DNA of 64,000 bases from Bacillus shivajii (GCF_020519665.1 NZ_CP084703.1:1550001-1614000), one strand, 5' to 3'; counted from the first letter of the stretch, positions 47,566 to 57,193 are shown. The notes: generated by a model not told the origin, from the sequence alone. Numbers and translations are program-made.

Positions 47566-48681
47566 ATGGTGAATAAAGAAAGAGTAATTGATGAATTTAT
47601 TACATTAGTTAAAGTAGACTCTGAAACGAAATATGAGCGTGAAATTGCCAATGTCCTAAAAGCAAAATTTGAAGAGCTTGGTGTGAAAGTAAAAGAAGAT
47701 GATACAACAACTCAAACAAGACACGGTGCGGGAAACTTAATTTGTACCCTTGAAGGGTCAAAAGATGTTGATCCAATTTACTTTACATCACATATGGATA
47801 CGGTTGTTCCTGGCAAAGGCATCGAACCAATTATTGAAGATGGATACATAAAGTCCGACGGAACAACAATTCTTGGTGCCGATGATAAAGCTGGAATTGC
47901 TGCAATGCTTGAAGCAATTCGCGTTTTAAAAGAACAAAATATCGAACATGGAACGATCCAATTTATTATTACAGTTGGTGAAGAATCAGGATTAGTCGGT
48001 GCAAAAGCTTTAAACGCTAACGATATCATCGCAAAATATGGTTACGCTCTTGATAGTGATGGGGAAGTTGGAACTGTTATTGTCGCAGCACCAACACAAT
48101 CAAAAGTAAAAGCTGTCGTACACGGAAAAACGGCTCATGCTGGGGTAGCCCCAGAAAAAGGTGTCTCTGCAATTACGATTGCTTCAAAAGCTGTAGCAAA
48201 TATGCCATTAGGACGAATTGATGAAGAAACGACAGCAAATATCGGTAGATTTGAAGGCGGCAGTCAAACGAATATTGTTTGTGACCGTGTAGATATTTTA
48301 GCTGAAGCACGTTCACTTGTACCAGAAAAAATGGAGAAACAAGTAGCTCAGATGAAGGATGCGTTTGAAGGTGCAGCTAGTGAAATGGGTGGAGATGTTG
48401 ATGTAGAAATTAACGTCATGTACCCAGGATTTAAGCATAAAGACGGTGATCATGTCGTTGAAGTAGCGAAAGAAGCAATTCAAACAATTGGACGGGATAG
48501 CAACCTTGTGACAAGTGGTGGTGGTAGTGATGCAAACATCATTGCAGGTCACGGTATTCCGACAATCAACTTAGGAATCGGCTACGAGGAAATTCATACA
48601 ACAAATGAGAAGATGCCAATTACAGAGCTTGTCAAAGCATCTGAATTAGTCCTTGCGCTCATTAAAACTGCAGCAAAATAA
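47566..48681 (+). CDS. yqjE: Peptidase T-like M20 metallopeptidase (YqjE)
   Basis: 371 residues, the length of B. subtilis YqjE, which also follows yqjD. M20 zinc sites: TSHMDTVVPG, GADDKAGIAAMLEA, TVGEESGLVGAK, LDSDGEVG and a final histidine in YEEIHTTNEKM. Probably an aminopeptidase on small peptides; the substrate is not known. I use ATG 47566 with TTGGAGGAAAAG upstream; an in-frame ATG at 47548 precedes that site. Confidence 0.93.
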   Translation: MVNKERVIDEFITLVKVDSETKYEREIANVLKAKFEELGVKVKEDDTTTQTRHGAGNLICTLEGSKDVDPIYFTSHMDTVVPGKGIEPIIEDGYIKSDGTTILGADDKAGIAAMLEAIRVLKEQNIEHGTIQFIITVGEESGLVGAKALNANDIIAKYGYALDSDGEVGTVIVAAPTQSKVKAVVHGKTAHAGVAPEKGVSAITIASKAVANMPLGRIDEETTANIGRFEGGSQTNIVCDRVDILAEARSLVPEKMEKQVAQMKDAFEGAASEMGGDVDVEINVMYPGFKHKDGDHVVEVAKEAIQTIGRDSNLVTSGGGSDANIIAGHGIPTINLGIGYEEIHTTNEKMPITELVKASELVLALIKTAAK

Positions 48682-48686
48682 GCTTG

Positions 48687-48716
48687 AAAGAGCACTCTTA
48701 TGAGTGTTCTTTTTTG
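48687..48716 (+). terminator. Terminator of yqjE
   Basis: AAGAGCACTC and GAGTGTTCTTTTTT pair around TTAT. Confidence 0.9.
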
Positions 48717-49000
48717 TTTTCAACGAAGTTAGTTTATCGTTTCCGAGTTTGAGGTAAAAGTGGTGTAAAGCACTTACAAGTCATATTCACAGTGACGTTC
48801 ATCGGATGAAAAAGCTGAGAAAGTTAACCAATCCAAGTATTTATTTGCGAAAGACGGCGATAATTAAACAATAAAGAAAAAAATTAGAAGTGATCTTGTT
48901 AGGGCTGTCTACCAACTCTAGTTCTCTTGTATTCCTCCCAAAAAAATGGGGATATATGGTATTATGTTAATTAGAGAGAGATAACTATTTTGGGGAAGTG
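48717..49000. other. Intergenic stretch before the MarR-family gene
   Basis: About 280 bases with no gene or repeat that I can support. A TATTAT near 48959 may be part of a promoter for the next gene. Confidence 0.3.
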
Positions 49001-49498
49001 ATGAAACTGACTGAAAATCTAAACAACCACTTACTATTAAACTACATAAGAGGCATAGGAAAAGTACTTGAAGATGAATGGCAGAAGAATGCCCAAACTT
49101 TAGGACTAACACTAGCTGAACAGCACGTCATGTGGATCGTTCACTCTGAATCGAAAGTGTCGATCTCAAACATTGCGAAGATCGGCCTTTGGGATCGTTC
49201 GACGGTCATGCAAATCATTAAGAGACTACAAGCGAAAAAATTAATAAAAATGACGAAAGATGATCAAGACTTACGTGTAACATATATAGAGCTCACCAAA
49301 CAAGGAAAAGAAAAACGTGAGCTTTCAAAAGAAAAGGATTACAAGTTATTTGATTTTATTAATCAATACGAAACGGGAAATGAAGCGTTTATGGATGAGC
49401 TAGTTCGATTTCACCGTGAAGTGAATAAGTATTTTCATGGGGAAGAGTTTGTCGATTGGGTAGAACGAACAACAGTAGAGTATGAAGAAAGTAAATAA
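49001..49498 (+). CDS. MarR-family regulator resembling Hpr/ScoC
   Basis: 165 residues. Winged helix-turn-helix: LTLAEQHVMWIVHSESKVSISNIAK, LWDRSTVMQIIKRLQAKKLI, then the wing KDDQDLRVTYIELTKQGKE. The AEQHVMWIV...ISNIAKIG layout recalls the transition-state regulator Hpr (ScoC), but it is shorter and the target genes are unknown. ATG 49001 follows GGGGAAG; GTG 48998 is an alternative. Confidence 0.85.
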   Translation: MKLTENLNNHLLLNYIRGIGKVLEDEWQKNAQTLGLTLAEQHVMWIVHSESKVSISNIAKIGLWDRSTVMQIIKRLQAKKLIKMTKDDQDLRVTYIELTKQGKEKRELSKEKDYKLFDFINQYETGNEAFMDELVRFHREVNKYFHGEEFVDWVERTTVEYEESK

Positions 49499-49518
49499 TA
49501 GAAGGATTAACGAAAGTG

Positions 49519-49567
49519 AAAGAGCCCGCAGTTACTTATTGAAGTAAACTGACGGGCTCAATTTTTC
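49519..49567. terminator. Bidirectional terminator between convergent genes
   Basis: AGAGCCCG..CAGTTACT and AGTAAACT..ACGGGCTC pair, followed by ATTTTTC on the plus strand. The stop codon of the minus-strand gene lies inside. Confidence 0.8.
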
Positions 49568-49733
49568 CGAATTCGAGTGACTCTAAGATCGTTTCTTCAG
49601 AGTAGCCAATTTTATTTGCGATCTGATGAATCGTTGGTGAAGGCATTTTATTTTGTTTATGTGTAGATACGACTTCTGTAACGAGAAATAAAACAATATC
49701 ATGGATGGAGTGACTTCTTTTTAACTTGGCCAA
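49536..49733 (-). CDS. Small protein resembling sigma-factor region 3
   Basis: About 65 residues. The stretch MPSPTIHQIANKIGYSEETI then LESLEFG resembles region 3 of sigma-B/F/G-type factors, where P-T-I-x-E-I-A and S-E-E-x-V-L-E-x-ME occur, and it even ends in a SL pair. Regions 2 and 4 are absent. A TTG at 49733 is nine bases from AAAGGCGG on the minus strand; ATG 49754 would add seven residues but has no site. It could be a small regulator or a remnant of a sigma gene. The tail overlaps the terminator. Confidence 0.6.
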   Translation of the reverse strand: MAKLKRSHSIHDIVLFLVTEVVSTHKQNKMPSPTIHQIANKIGYSEETILESLEFGKIEPVSLLQ

Positions 49734-49981
49734 ATGTATCGACCGCCTTTCCATCTATACTATTTTCATCGTAACATAGTTATGCTTGTTATAAGGGGAA
49801 AAGGATGTGTGAAAATATAAAAAATTGTCGGAAAAACATAAGAAAGTTCTCTTGTATTTTTTTGATTATCATATCCAAACTGAAGTTTTCCGCCCCTTTT
49901 AAATGATCCGTTAGACCAGAATAGCAATTTTGTTGATTTTATTTTTATTGACAGGCATCATGGTATTGGGAGGATGTTACG

Positions 49982-51259
49982 ATGGAGCAAAAGAAAAAAC
50001 ATCGGATCATATTTCACGTAGATATGAATAGTTTTTACGCTTCCGTAGAAGCTGCTCACGATCATTCGTTACAAGGTAAACCACTTGCGATTGCAGGTAA
50101 TGCCGAGAAACGGAAAGGTATTGTAGTTACAGCCAGTTATGAAGCGAGAGCTCGTGGAGTCAAGACACCCATGCCTTTATGGGAAGCATTAAAAGTGTGC
50201 CCAGAACTCACCGTTCGGGAACCCAACTTTGATAGATACCGCGAAGCGTCGAAAAGGATGTTTCAAATATTATATGAATATACCCCTCTTGTTGAGCCAG
50301 TCTCCATCGATGAAGGATATATGGATGTCACATCGCCGGACGCTAATTTAAAGGCAATCGAGTTAGCTGAACATATTCAGCATCGTATTAAGTCAGAGCT
50401 GAATTTACCATGCAGTATCGGCATTGCTCCAAATAAGTTTTTAGCAAAAATGGCTAGTGATATGAAGAAACCGATGGGAATAACGGTTTTGCGAAAACGA
50501 GAAGTAAGAGATAGACTATGGCCCTTACCTGTAATAGAGATGCACGGAGTTGGTTCAAAAACGGCAGAAAAATTAAAGTCGCTCGGTATTACAACGATTC
50601 AGGAAATCGCACAATCAGATCAGCAATACTTGAAAGCACGTTTCGGTGTTGCAGGAGAAAGAATGTACGAAAAAGCTCACGGCATATGTGATAGACCAGT
50701 CGATCCTGATGCGGTTGATGAGTTTAAAAGCATCGGTAATTCGACGACTTTACCTGAAGACACAACAAATGCAGTACTCGTTAAGAAAATACTTATGAAC
50801 TTATCTGACTCTGTTGGGAGGCGAATGAGACGAAAAGACGTCTATTCAGGAAATATACAGCTGACAATAAGGTATCACGACCGAAAAACGATTACGAGAA
50901 GTAGTAAACTTCCTCATCCTGTTAGTTCACATGATGATATTTTTCAAGCTGCTTGGCGGTTATGGGAAAAATATTGGAATGGCGAATCAATACGTCTTTT
51001 AGGTGTAACAGCAATGGATCTAGTAGAGAAAGGACATGCATATAAGCAGCTTGACTTATTTTCTTATAAAAAAGATGAGAAAGAAGAGAAATTAAGCAGT
51101 ACTGTAGATTTGTTAAGAAATAAATTTGGTGAAAGTGCCCTCTTAAAGGGAACGCAGCTAGGCGAAGACAAAAGTGGCAAGATTCGAGATAAAAATAAAA
51201 GGGGAACGAGTCTTGAAAAAGATTTTTTAAGAGATAATCTATTCTCAAAAGATGAGTGA
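49982..51259 (+). CDS. dinB: DNA polymerase IV (Y family)
   Basis: Error-prone translesion polymerase (B. subtilis PolY1/YqjH). Catalytic residues in HVDMNSFYASVEAAH and in VSIDEGYMDVT, CSIGIAPNKFLAKMASD, the thumb HhH motif MHGVGSKTAEKLKSLGI, and a little-finger domain. 425 residues; the C terminus has a charged extension past the little finger. A QLDLFSY segment near residue 356 resembles a sliding-clamp-binding motif. GGGAGG precedes the ATG. The 227 bases upstream show no clear LexA box. Confidence 0.95.
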   Translation: MEQKKKHRIIFHVDMNSFYASVEAAHDHSLQGKPLAIAGNAEKRKGIVVTASYEARARGVKTPMPLWEALKVCPELTVREPNFDRYREASKRMFQILYEYTPLVEPVSIDEGYMDVTSPDANLKAIELAEHIQHRIKSELNLPCSIGIAPNKFLAKMASDMKKPMGITVLRKREVRDRLWPLPVIEMHGVGSKTAEKLKSLGITTIQEIAQSDQQYLKARFGVAGERMYEKAHGICDRPVDPDAVDEFKSIGNSTTLPEDTTNAVLVKKILMNLSDSVGRRMRRKDVYSGNIQLTIRYHDRKTITRSSKLPHPVSSHDDIFQAAWRLWEKYWNGESIRLLGVTAMDLVEKGHAYKQLDLFSYKKDEKEEKLSSTVDLLRNKFGESALLKGTQLGEDKSGKIRDKNKRGTSLEKDFLRDNLFSKDE

Positions 51260-51260
51260 T

Positions 51261-51300
51261 GAAAGCGTGGTGATCAGAATTGGTCCACGCTTTTTATTTT
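51261..51300 (+). terminator. Terminator of dinB
   Basis: AAAGCGTGG and CCACGCTTTTT pair across a 14-base loop. Confidence 0.88.
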
Positions 51301-51379
51301 TGCCGAGTGAAATTACTTAATCTATCACCGTAATTAACCGATAAAATAAAAGAGAGTTTGTGATAGGAAGTGTTTACTT

Positions 51380-53824
51380 ATGGAAATTCAAGGACAGACA
51401 ACGAATATACAGTCAAATAATCAAGGGCGTCCTCTACAGCTTAGAGAAGGCGATGTTTATAAAGCGAAAATAGAATCACGTACTTCTGATCGAGAAGCAG
51501 TTATTTCGATAAGAGGACAAGAAGTAAAAGCGAAGTTCGAGGGAAGAGTTCCTCAAGGAGATCGTGTCACAGTTCAAGTTGAAGGAAGGACAGAGGACGG
51601 TGTTCGAGTTCGCGCAATTGAAGCAGATACTCGTCAATCACAAGGCGAAAGCCGATCGAGTGGGAGTAGAGAGCAACAAGCTTCAACAAGAGTGCTCCGT
51701 CAATTTGGTCATAGAGAGCCTAGCCCGGAACTTCGTCAATCTATTCAACGAATGCTCGATCGTGGTGTTCCATTAACGAGAGAATCGATTAATGAAATGA
51801 ATCGCTATCTTCAATCTGGAGCGGGAACAGAACGACAGCGTACACAAACCCTTCATATGATGGCACAAAAGAGAGTCGAACCGACGTCTAATCAAATAAG
51901 AGCTGTTCATGAAGCATTACATGGGCAAAGGTCTACAGACCATTTAAAAAATTTAACTCAAAATACAACACCAAGGTCAGTTGATCGAGAGGGACAAGTA
52001 CGTCAAGAAATGGCCAATGCTATTCGTGAACCTTCCAGTGCCTCTAACAGAGACCTTTCATCTCGTGAAGCAATTATTCGAGCTGTTGAACAAGTTCGTA
52101 CTAGTTTACAGACAGGTCAAAATTTGCGTCAGTCTATTGAACAACTCCAACAAGTAACTCAACGAAGTGGAGATAGTACGCTTCAACAAACGGTTAATAA
52201 TGCCTTAAGGGAAATGTTGCAAATCCAAGCGAAGTCTGGACGTAATGCAGCAAGTGAGAGAGTAGCAGCGTTAATACATCAGCTAAGTTCAAGTCAATCC
52301 CAAGGATTAACGGGTGCATCAATGACGACACAACTTCCTGGGGGAAATAATCAATCAGCTTCTCTTATTGAAAATTGGTCAGTATTAGTACGAAATGAAG
52401 CGAATTTAATGTCTGCTCTTGAAACAATACGGAATGAATTGAGCCAAGCAGCACTTCCTGAAGATACAGTAAATAGACTTCAAGGAAGTTTAAATGATGC
52501 AATGAATCGTTTAGAGTCAGGAAGAGAGCTTAAGGCACGTCAAATCGTAATAGATTCCTTGCAACAAGCAGAACAAACAATACAACGAAGCGAGCAAGCA
52601 ACAGCTGCATCTGATACGAGATTAGAAATGCAGCAATATATGAGAAATGAAATTATGCAAACGACAGGTATTTCATCTAAAAGCGTTTTAGTTACTGAAG
52701 TAACTGAACGCCTTGCTACAGCTACCGATAGTTTCAAAGCCTTCCAACGCGATGTGTCTAAGCAATTAAGTCGAATAGAAACAATGATTCAGCAATTTCG
52801 TCAACATGCTGTGCAGCAGACAAAGCCGATGCTGGAAAATGTCATTAAACAATTAGATCGGGCAATTATGAAAAATGACTGGATGCTATTTGCAGATATG
52901 AAAACAGAAAGAAAAATGTTAGGTGCCAGTAGTAAGTTAGCAGATGCGAAAAAACTTCTTTCGAAAGGTCGTCATGATGAAGCAAGGCAAATTGTTCGAG
53001 AAGTTCAACGAACAATGGATGGTATCCAATTTCGTCCTTCAAATCAACGTGTGCAACATTTTATGACGCAAGAACAAGGCTGGAGAGAACAAAGCCCTTC
53101 TGCACATCGATTGTCTCACCAATTTGATCATACAGCACGAACACTTGCTAACAATGAAGGTTCAGTACGTCAAGTGTTTGAAGGTGTAAGGTCAATGGGA
53201 TTAACGAGGGAAGCAGAAATTGCACAATTTTTATCAGCTGGAAAAGACGTTCCACAAGATGTCAATCAGAGGAACATGAAATCATTGCTCTTACAAATGG
53301 CTCGGGGTGAAGAAGAGAATGTAAGAGGTCAGCAGCAACAAGCACAACAAGCACTGCAAAACTTATCTGGGCAACAATTGATGAACAGAAATGACCCACA
53401 GCAGAACTTGCAGATGCATATGCTCCAGCTTCCATTAATGTTGAAAGATGAAGCTGAAAATCTTCAAGTTTTCGTTAACTCTCGTAACGAAGGTGACAAA
53501 GTAGATTGGGAAAACTGTAGCTTATATTTTCATATAGACACAAAAAAACTCGGTCCTCTAGGGATCGCATTAAATGTCTCTGACCGATCACTGAGTGTCA
53601 CATTAAAAAATGACAAAGTGAATCATTCTAATGAAATTGAGGCACTCGTTAGTAAATACGTCGATAACCTGAAGGATGTTGGCTATAAAGTAAGTGGGAT
53701 TAAATTTTCACCAATGACATCCCGAGAAGATGAGGTTGTCAGCAACTCTCACAATGAATCGGTGAATGACAATGCTGATCTTCAACCGGTCATGACAGAG
53801 AAAGGGTTTGATTTTAAAATATGA
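51380..53824 (+). CDS. FliK-like large protein (YlqG family)
   Basis: 814 residues, rich in Gln, Ser, Arg and Glu. The N-terminal domain (EGDVYKAKIESRTSDREAV...VTVQVEGRTEDGVRV) looks like a small beta domain, followed by a long helical, low-complexity middle. The C-terminal about 120 residues (KDEAENLQVFVN, LGPLGIALNVSDRSLSVTLK) resemble the FliK C-terminal domain that controls hook length and export switching. The next gene encodes a FlhB-C-like protein, its usual partner. B. subtilis has ylqG-ylqH in the same order. GGAAG site, overlaps the next gene. Confidence 0.8.
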   Translation: MEIQGQTTNIQSNNQGRPLQLREGDVYKAKIESRTSDREAVISIRGQEVKAKFEGRVPQGDRVTVQVEGRTEDGVRVRAIEADTRQSQGESRSSGSREQQASTRVLRQFGHREPSPELRQSIQRMLDRGVPLTRESINEMNRYLQSGAGTERQRTQTLHMMAQKRVEPTSNQIRAVHEALHGQRSTDHLKNLTQNTTPRSVDREGQVRQEMANAIREPSSASNRDLSSREAIIRAVEQVRTSLQTGQNLRQSIEQLQQVTQRSGDSTLQQTVNNALREMLQIQAKSGRNAASERVAALIHQLSSSQSQGLTGASMTTQLPGGNNQSASLIENWSVLVRNEANLMSALETIRNELSQAALPEDTVNRLQGSLNDAMNRLESGRELKARQIVIDSLQQAEQTIQRSEQATAASDTRLEMQQYMRNEIMQTTGISSKSVLVTEVTERLATATDSFKAFQRDVSKQLSRIETMIQQFRQHAVQQTKPMLENVIKQLDRAIMKNDWMLFADMKTERKMLGASSKLADAKKLLSKGRHDEARQIVREVQRTMDGIQFRPSNQRVQHFMTQEQGWREQSPSAHRLSHQFDHTARTLANNEGSVRQVFEGVRSMGLTREAEIAQFLSAGKDVPQDVNQRNMKSLLLQMARGEEENVRGQQQQAQQALQNLSGQQLMNRNDPQQNLQMHMLQLPLMLKDEAENLQVFVNSRNEGDKVDWENCSLYFHIDTKKLGPLGIALNVSDRSLSVTLKNDKVNHSNEIEALVSKYVDNLKDVGYKVSGIKFSPMTSREDEVVSNSHNESVNDNADLQPVMTEKGFDFKI

Positions 53825-54120
53825 TGGTTTCAAAGCATTTCAATCATGTGAACCGGCGTAAAATGAACGGTCCATCAGCAGCAGTGATTCGATACGATGA
53901 AGCAAGTGGAGAAGAACCATCTGTCGTCGCTTCTGGAAAAGGGTATATTGCTGAAAAGATTTTAGAACTTGCAAAAGAAAATGATATTCATATGGAAGAG
54001 GATGCACTTCTACTAGAAAATCTGCTAGATATGGATTTAGGTGAAAATATTCCTCCACAACTATATGCTGTCATTGCAGAAATTCTACTATTAATTGAAG
54101 AAATTGAAAGAAATTATTAA
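53821..54120 (+). CDS. FlhB C-terminal-like export switch protein (YlqH family)
   Basis: 99 residues matching only the cytoplasmic domain of the flagellar export protein FlhB: AAVIRYDEASGEEPSVVASG then KGYIAEKILELAKENDI...EEDALLLENLL...IPPQLYAVIAEIL. The FlhB autocleavage motif NPTH is replaced by NGPS, so self-cleavage is unlikely. No membrane helices. ATG 53821 overlaps the stop of the preceding gene; ATG 53824 is possible. Its stop codon is part of the -35 box of the downstream sigma-D promoter. Confidence 0.85.
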   Translation: MMVSKHFNHVNRRKMNGPSAAVIRYDEASGEEPSVVASGKGYIAEKILELAKENDIHMEEDALLLENLLDMDLGENIPPQLYAVIAEILLLIEEIERNY

Positions 54121-54144
54121 CTGTTGTCGAATAAATGCCGATAA
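54118..54144 (+). promoter_or_regulatory. Sigma-D promoter of the fliS-like and flagellin genes
   Basis: TAAC at 54118-54121 and GCCGATAA at 54137-54144, exactly 15 bases apart, match the flagellar sigma-D consensus (TAAA-N15-GCCGATAT). Confidence 0.85.
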
Positions 54145-54215
54145 ATATAGTAGACCAAGGATGAAGTAACTAATATACATGGATGTGTTCAAGTGTTTTC
54201 GTGGAGGTGAAAAGA

Positions 54216-54629
54216 ATGATCTCAAATGAAGCTTTACATAAAAAAACGTCACAAGAGATTACGGCATTACTGTATGAAGCACTTCTCGATAACTTAGAGG
54301 AAGCAAAGCAGGCAATTGTAGACAAAGATTATGTGTTGTCTAATGAAAAAATGCAAAAGGCTAACGACATCTTGCATCGATTAGGTGCTGGTATCAACTA
54401 TGAAGCTGGTATCATCGCAGATCAATTAGATGCTTTATATAATTATATGGCTGGAAGAATTATTCAAGCGAACTTTAAAAAAGATGAAGCGATTTTAGAT
54501 GAGGTAATCACGACTCTTCAAGAAATCTCTTCTTCATGGCAAAATGCGATGAAAAAGAACGTCGATAATCAGCCGAAAATGATGAAACAAAAGGCAAGTG
54601 CTTACGAAAAAAATGTGATGTTTGAGTAG
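54216..54629 (+). CDS. fliS: FliS-like flagellin chaperone
   Basis: 137 residues, all-helical. TSQEITALLYEALLDNLEEA near the N terminus and DALYNYMAGRIIQANFKKDE then LDEVITTLQEISSSWQ are typical of FliS, which binds the C terminus of flagellin before export. I use ATG 54216, six bases after GGAGGTGA; an ATG at 54183 precedes that site. The pairing with the next gene suggests it is the dedicated chaperone of this large flagellin (inference). A further copy may exist in the main flagellar locus, outside the window. Confidence 0.85.
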   Translation: MISNEALHKKTSQEITALLYEALLDNLEEAKQAIVDKDYVLSNEKMQKANDILHRLGAGINYEAGIIADQLDALYNYMAGRIIQANFKKDEAILDEVITTLQEISSSWQNAMKKNVDNQPKMMKQKASAYEKNVMFE

Positions 54630-54643
54630 AAGGGGAGTAAAGA

Positions 54644-57019
54644 ATGAAAATTAATAATAATATTCAAGCGCTCAATGCGTATCGAAATTTAAATCAAAAC
54701 CAGTTCCAAACTTCAAAGAACTTAGAGAAGCTCTCGTCTGGTCTTCGTATTAACCGTGCATCAGACGATGCAGCAGGACTTGCGATTTCTGAAAAAATGC
54801 GTTCCCAAATAAGAGGTTTACAGATGGCTGAGCGTAACGCGATGGATGGTATTTCTTTACTTCAAACAGCCGAAGGGGCAATGACAGAAGTTCACTCTAT
54901 GTTGCAGCGTATGAGGGAATTAGCTGTTCAAGGCGCTAATGATACAAATACAGATCAAGACCGAGCAGAGATCCAAAAAGAAATTCGTCAATTACAAACG
55001 GAAATTGATAGTGTTGCAGAAAAGACAGAATTTAACACTCGCAAACTATTAAACGGATCAAGTGCGGTATTAAGTGTGGTTGATTACAACCATACAAACG
55101 TTGTAGGCCTTCCTGAAGTAATTGATCCAAATGTTGAATCAGGCAGGTATGCTGTTGATGTAGGACCTGACCATGAAATTAAATATAACATTACTCAACC
55201 TGCAGCAGGGCTAAAAGACGAAGGTGACATTGAGTTTGATCCTAATGTTAAAAATCAAGCGCTAGGTGAATATACGATTAATGTTCGCGAATATAATGAA
55301 GATAACGGGAATACAGGGGCAACAATTGAAGTTCTCGGTCCAAATGGTTTACCAGTTGAAGATGGGAAGAGAGCAGTTGCAGTAGGACCTGGTGCAGATG
55401 AACAGCACCAAACAATCGGTGGCTTAAAAATTGATGTCAGTAAAATTAACGGATCTGGCACAGCTAAAGTAACAATGGAAGCTGAAGCTACTTTTACAGT
55501 ATCTAAAGACCGTAATGAACAGACACCTACTTATCGTGAAGCTGAAGTAGATGGTCGTTTCATAAACGTACCAGTAGTAAACCAAGGTGATCAAGATACA
55601 ACGGTAGAAAATGTATTGAATGCTGATACACAGTTAGGAATGCCTTCTCAAGGTGAAGATGGTGGACTACCATCAGGGTATGAAAAGCTTGCTGTTTTAG
55701 AGCCGATGTTGATGTCTAATGAACCTGAACTAGATAAAGATGGGAATCCAGTCAACTTAAAAGCATCAACACAAAGTGCAGAATCCATAAATCTAGATGG
55801 TAATTTTGGAAATTTCACGGATATAAAAGATGAATTCCTAGAAGAACTAGAAGATGACATTAGTGCTGCTAAAACTGAAGGTGTAGAATATGTGGATCAA
55901 GCTGTTGAAGCAGCATTTCAGGCTGCAAAAAACAGTGCTTTAGCAGGGAAGACAAATGAGGCAATTATTGAAGATGCTATAAACGCTGCAACTCAAACAC
56001 TTGAAGATAATAATGATTTAGATAACGGAGATGTAGTGAGTGCTATTGGCACACTTATTGGAAAGATTGATGAAGCAATGACTACTTTTGGTGATGACAA
56101 TGAACATATAGGCGATCTTTTTAAACCAATAGTAGAAGAAGCAGTAACAGGAGATGAAACAAAGCTAGAAAGTGAGTACGAATCAACTTACTTCTCTGTC
56201 ACTAACTCAGACGGAGAAGACCGTTTATTCCGTGTCGCACAAGAACAATTAGGAGTTGACGGTCCAAAAGCAGTTGTTAACTCAAGTACTGGGGTCGTTT
56301 CGATTAACACAGAAGCTGATCCAAAAGTAACTACAAATGATGTACGTAATGCCCTTGTTGCTGATGGTTATAGCGGAGTTCAAGCATGGAGCGTTGCGGG
56401 TGATGATACAAAAGTTGAACGTGATATGCTTGTCGTAACGAACAATACAAATGAAGACAGCTCACCAATTGTACGTGAGCCATATGTCGTTAGTACTGCA
56501 CAATACGAACCAGTTGCATTTTCGAAGACGTTAACAACTGTTAACGGAAAAATCGAACACGGTGGTGTAGAATTTACATTCAATAGTGATATCCGCGAAG
56601 GAAAGTCTGAGTACTCAGTGATCAACAATGCTCTCTCTTTCCAAATCGGTCCAAATACGAATCAAAATGTCATGATTGATGTTTCCGAATTAAATACTGT
56701 TCGTCTTGGAATTGATGAAGTCAGTGTTCATACCCAAGATGGTGCAAATGACGCGATCCATTCCATTGATCAAGCGATTCAAAATGTATCTTCTATCCGT
56801 GCAAAGCTCGGTGCAACGCAAAACCGTATGGAGCACACAATTAACAACTTGCAAGTAACGCAAGAAAACTTAACGAGTGCGGAGTCCCGAATTCGTGATG
56901 CGGACATGGCTCTTGAAATGACTGAGTTCACTCGTAACAATATCTTGAATCAGTCAGCAACAGCGATGCTAGCACAAGCAAACCAATTGCCACAAGGTGT
57001 ACTTCAGTTGCTTCAATAA
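54644..57019 (+). CDS. hag: Large flagellin with expanded variable domain
   Basis: 791 residues; common Bacillus flagellins have about 270-400. Conserved N-terminal D0/D1 (MKINNNIQALNAYRNLNQNQ, LSSGLRINRASDDAAGLAIS, about residues 1-140) and C-terminal D1/D0 (SAESRIRDADMALEMTEFTR, LAQANQLPQGVLQLLQ, about 690-791). The 550 residues between are acidic and form several beta-rich and helical parts, for example EYTINVREYNEDNGNTGATI and a helical stretch near 405-500. No HExxH zinc-protease motif, so it is not a flagellinolysin. AAGGGGAG site. Probably exported, surface-exposed filament protein. Confidence 0.93.
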   Translation: MKINNNIQALNAYRNLNQNQFQTSKNLEKLSSGLRINRASDDAAGLAISEKMRSQIRGLQMAERNAMDGISLLQTAEGAMTEVHSMLQRMRELAVQGANDTNTDQDRAEIQKEIRQLQTEIDSVAEKTEFNTRKLLNGSSAVLSVVDYNHTNVVGLPEVIDPNVESGRYAVDVGPDHEIKYNITQPAAGLKDEGDIEFDPNVKNQALGEYTINVREYNEDNGNTGATIEVLGPNGLPVEDGKRAVAVGPGADEQHQTIGGLKIDVSKINGSGTAKVTMEAEATFTVSKDRNEQTPTYREAEVDGRFINVPVVNQGDQDTTVENVLNADTQLGMPSQGEDGGLPSGYEKLAVLEPMLMSNEPELDKDGNPVNLKASTQSAESINLDGNFGNFTDIKDEFLEELEDDISAAKTEGVEYVDQAVEAAFQAAKNSALAGKTNEAIIEDAINAATQTLEDNNDLDNGDVVSAIGTLIGKIDEAMTTFGDDNEHIGDLFKPIVEEAVTGDETKLESEYESTYFSVTNSDGEDRLFRVAQEQLGVDGPKAVVNSSTGVVSINTEADPKVTTNDVRNALVADGYSGVQAWSVAGDDTKVERDMLVVTNNTNEDSSPIVREPYVVSTAQYEPVAFSKTLTTVNGKIEHGGVEFTFNSDIREGKSEYSVINNALSFQIGPNTNQNVMIDVSELNTVRLGIDEVSVHTQDGANDAIHSIDQAIQNVSSIRAKLGATQNRMEHTINNLQVTQENLTSAESRIRDADMALEMTEFTRNNILNQSATAMLAQANQLPQGVLQLLQ

Positions 57020-57028
57020 TGAAATCTA

Positions 57029-57060
57029 CAGGAAGGCTCCATTTGGGGTCTTCCTTTTTC
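57029..57060 (+). terminator. Terminator of the flagellin gene
   Basis: AGGAAG..CTCC and GGGG..CTTCCTTTTT pair, ten bases after the stop. Confidence 0.8.
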
Positions 57061-57135
57061 AATGCTTCGAATAATACTTGCTAAGACAAAAATACGTTTT
57101 GAAAAAACTTTTACGTAAAGAAAGAAAAAAGTCAC

Positions 57136-57164
57136 TTGGAACAGTAGTTATAATCTTTTATAAT
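57136..57164 (+). promoter_or_regulatory. Sigma-A promoter of the YaaR-family gene
   Basis: TTGGAA at 57136-57141 and TATAAT at 57159-57164 with a 17-base spacer. Confidence 0.7.
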
Positions 57165-57193
57165 AAAGTGGATGTCATAGAAAAGGAGTTCTT

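Noticed and set aside
49755-49981. LexA/SOS box upstream of dinB
   Set aside because: No sequence close to CGAAC-N4-GTTCG was found by eye.
54644-57019. Possibility that the large flagellin is a flagellinolysin (proteolytic flagellin)
   Set aside because: No HExxH motif in the variable region.
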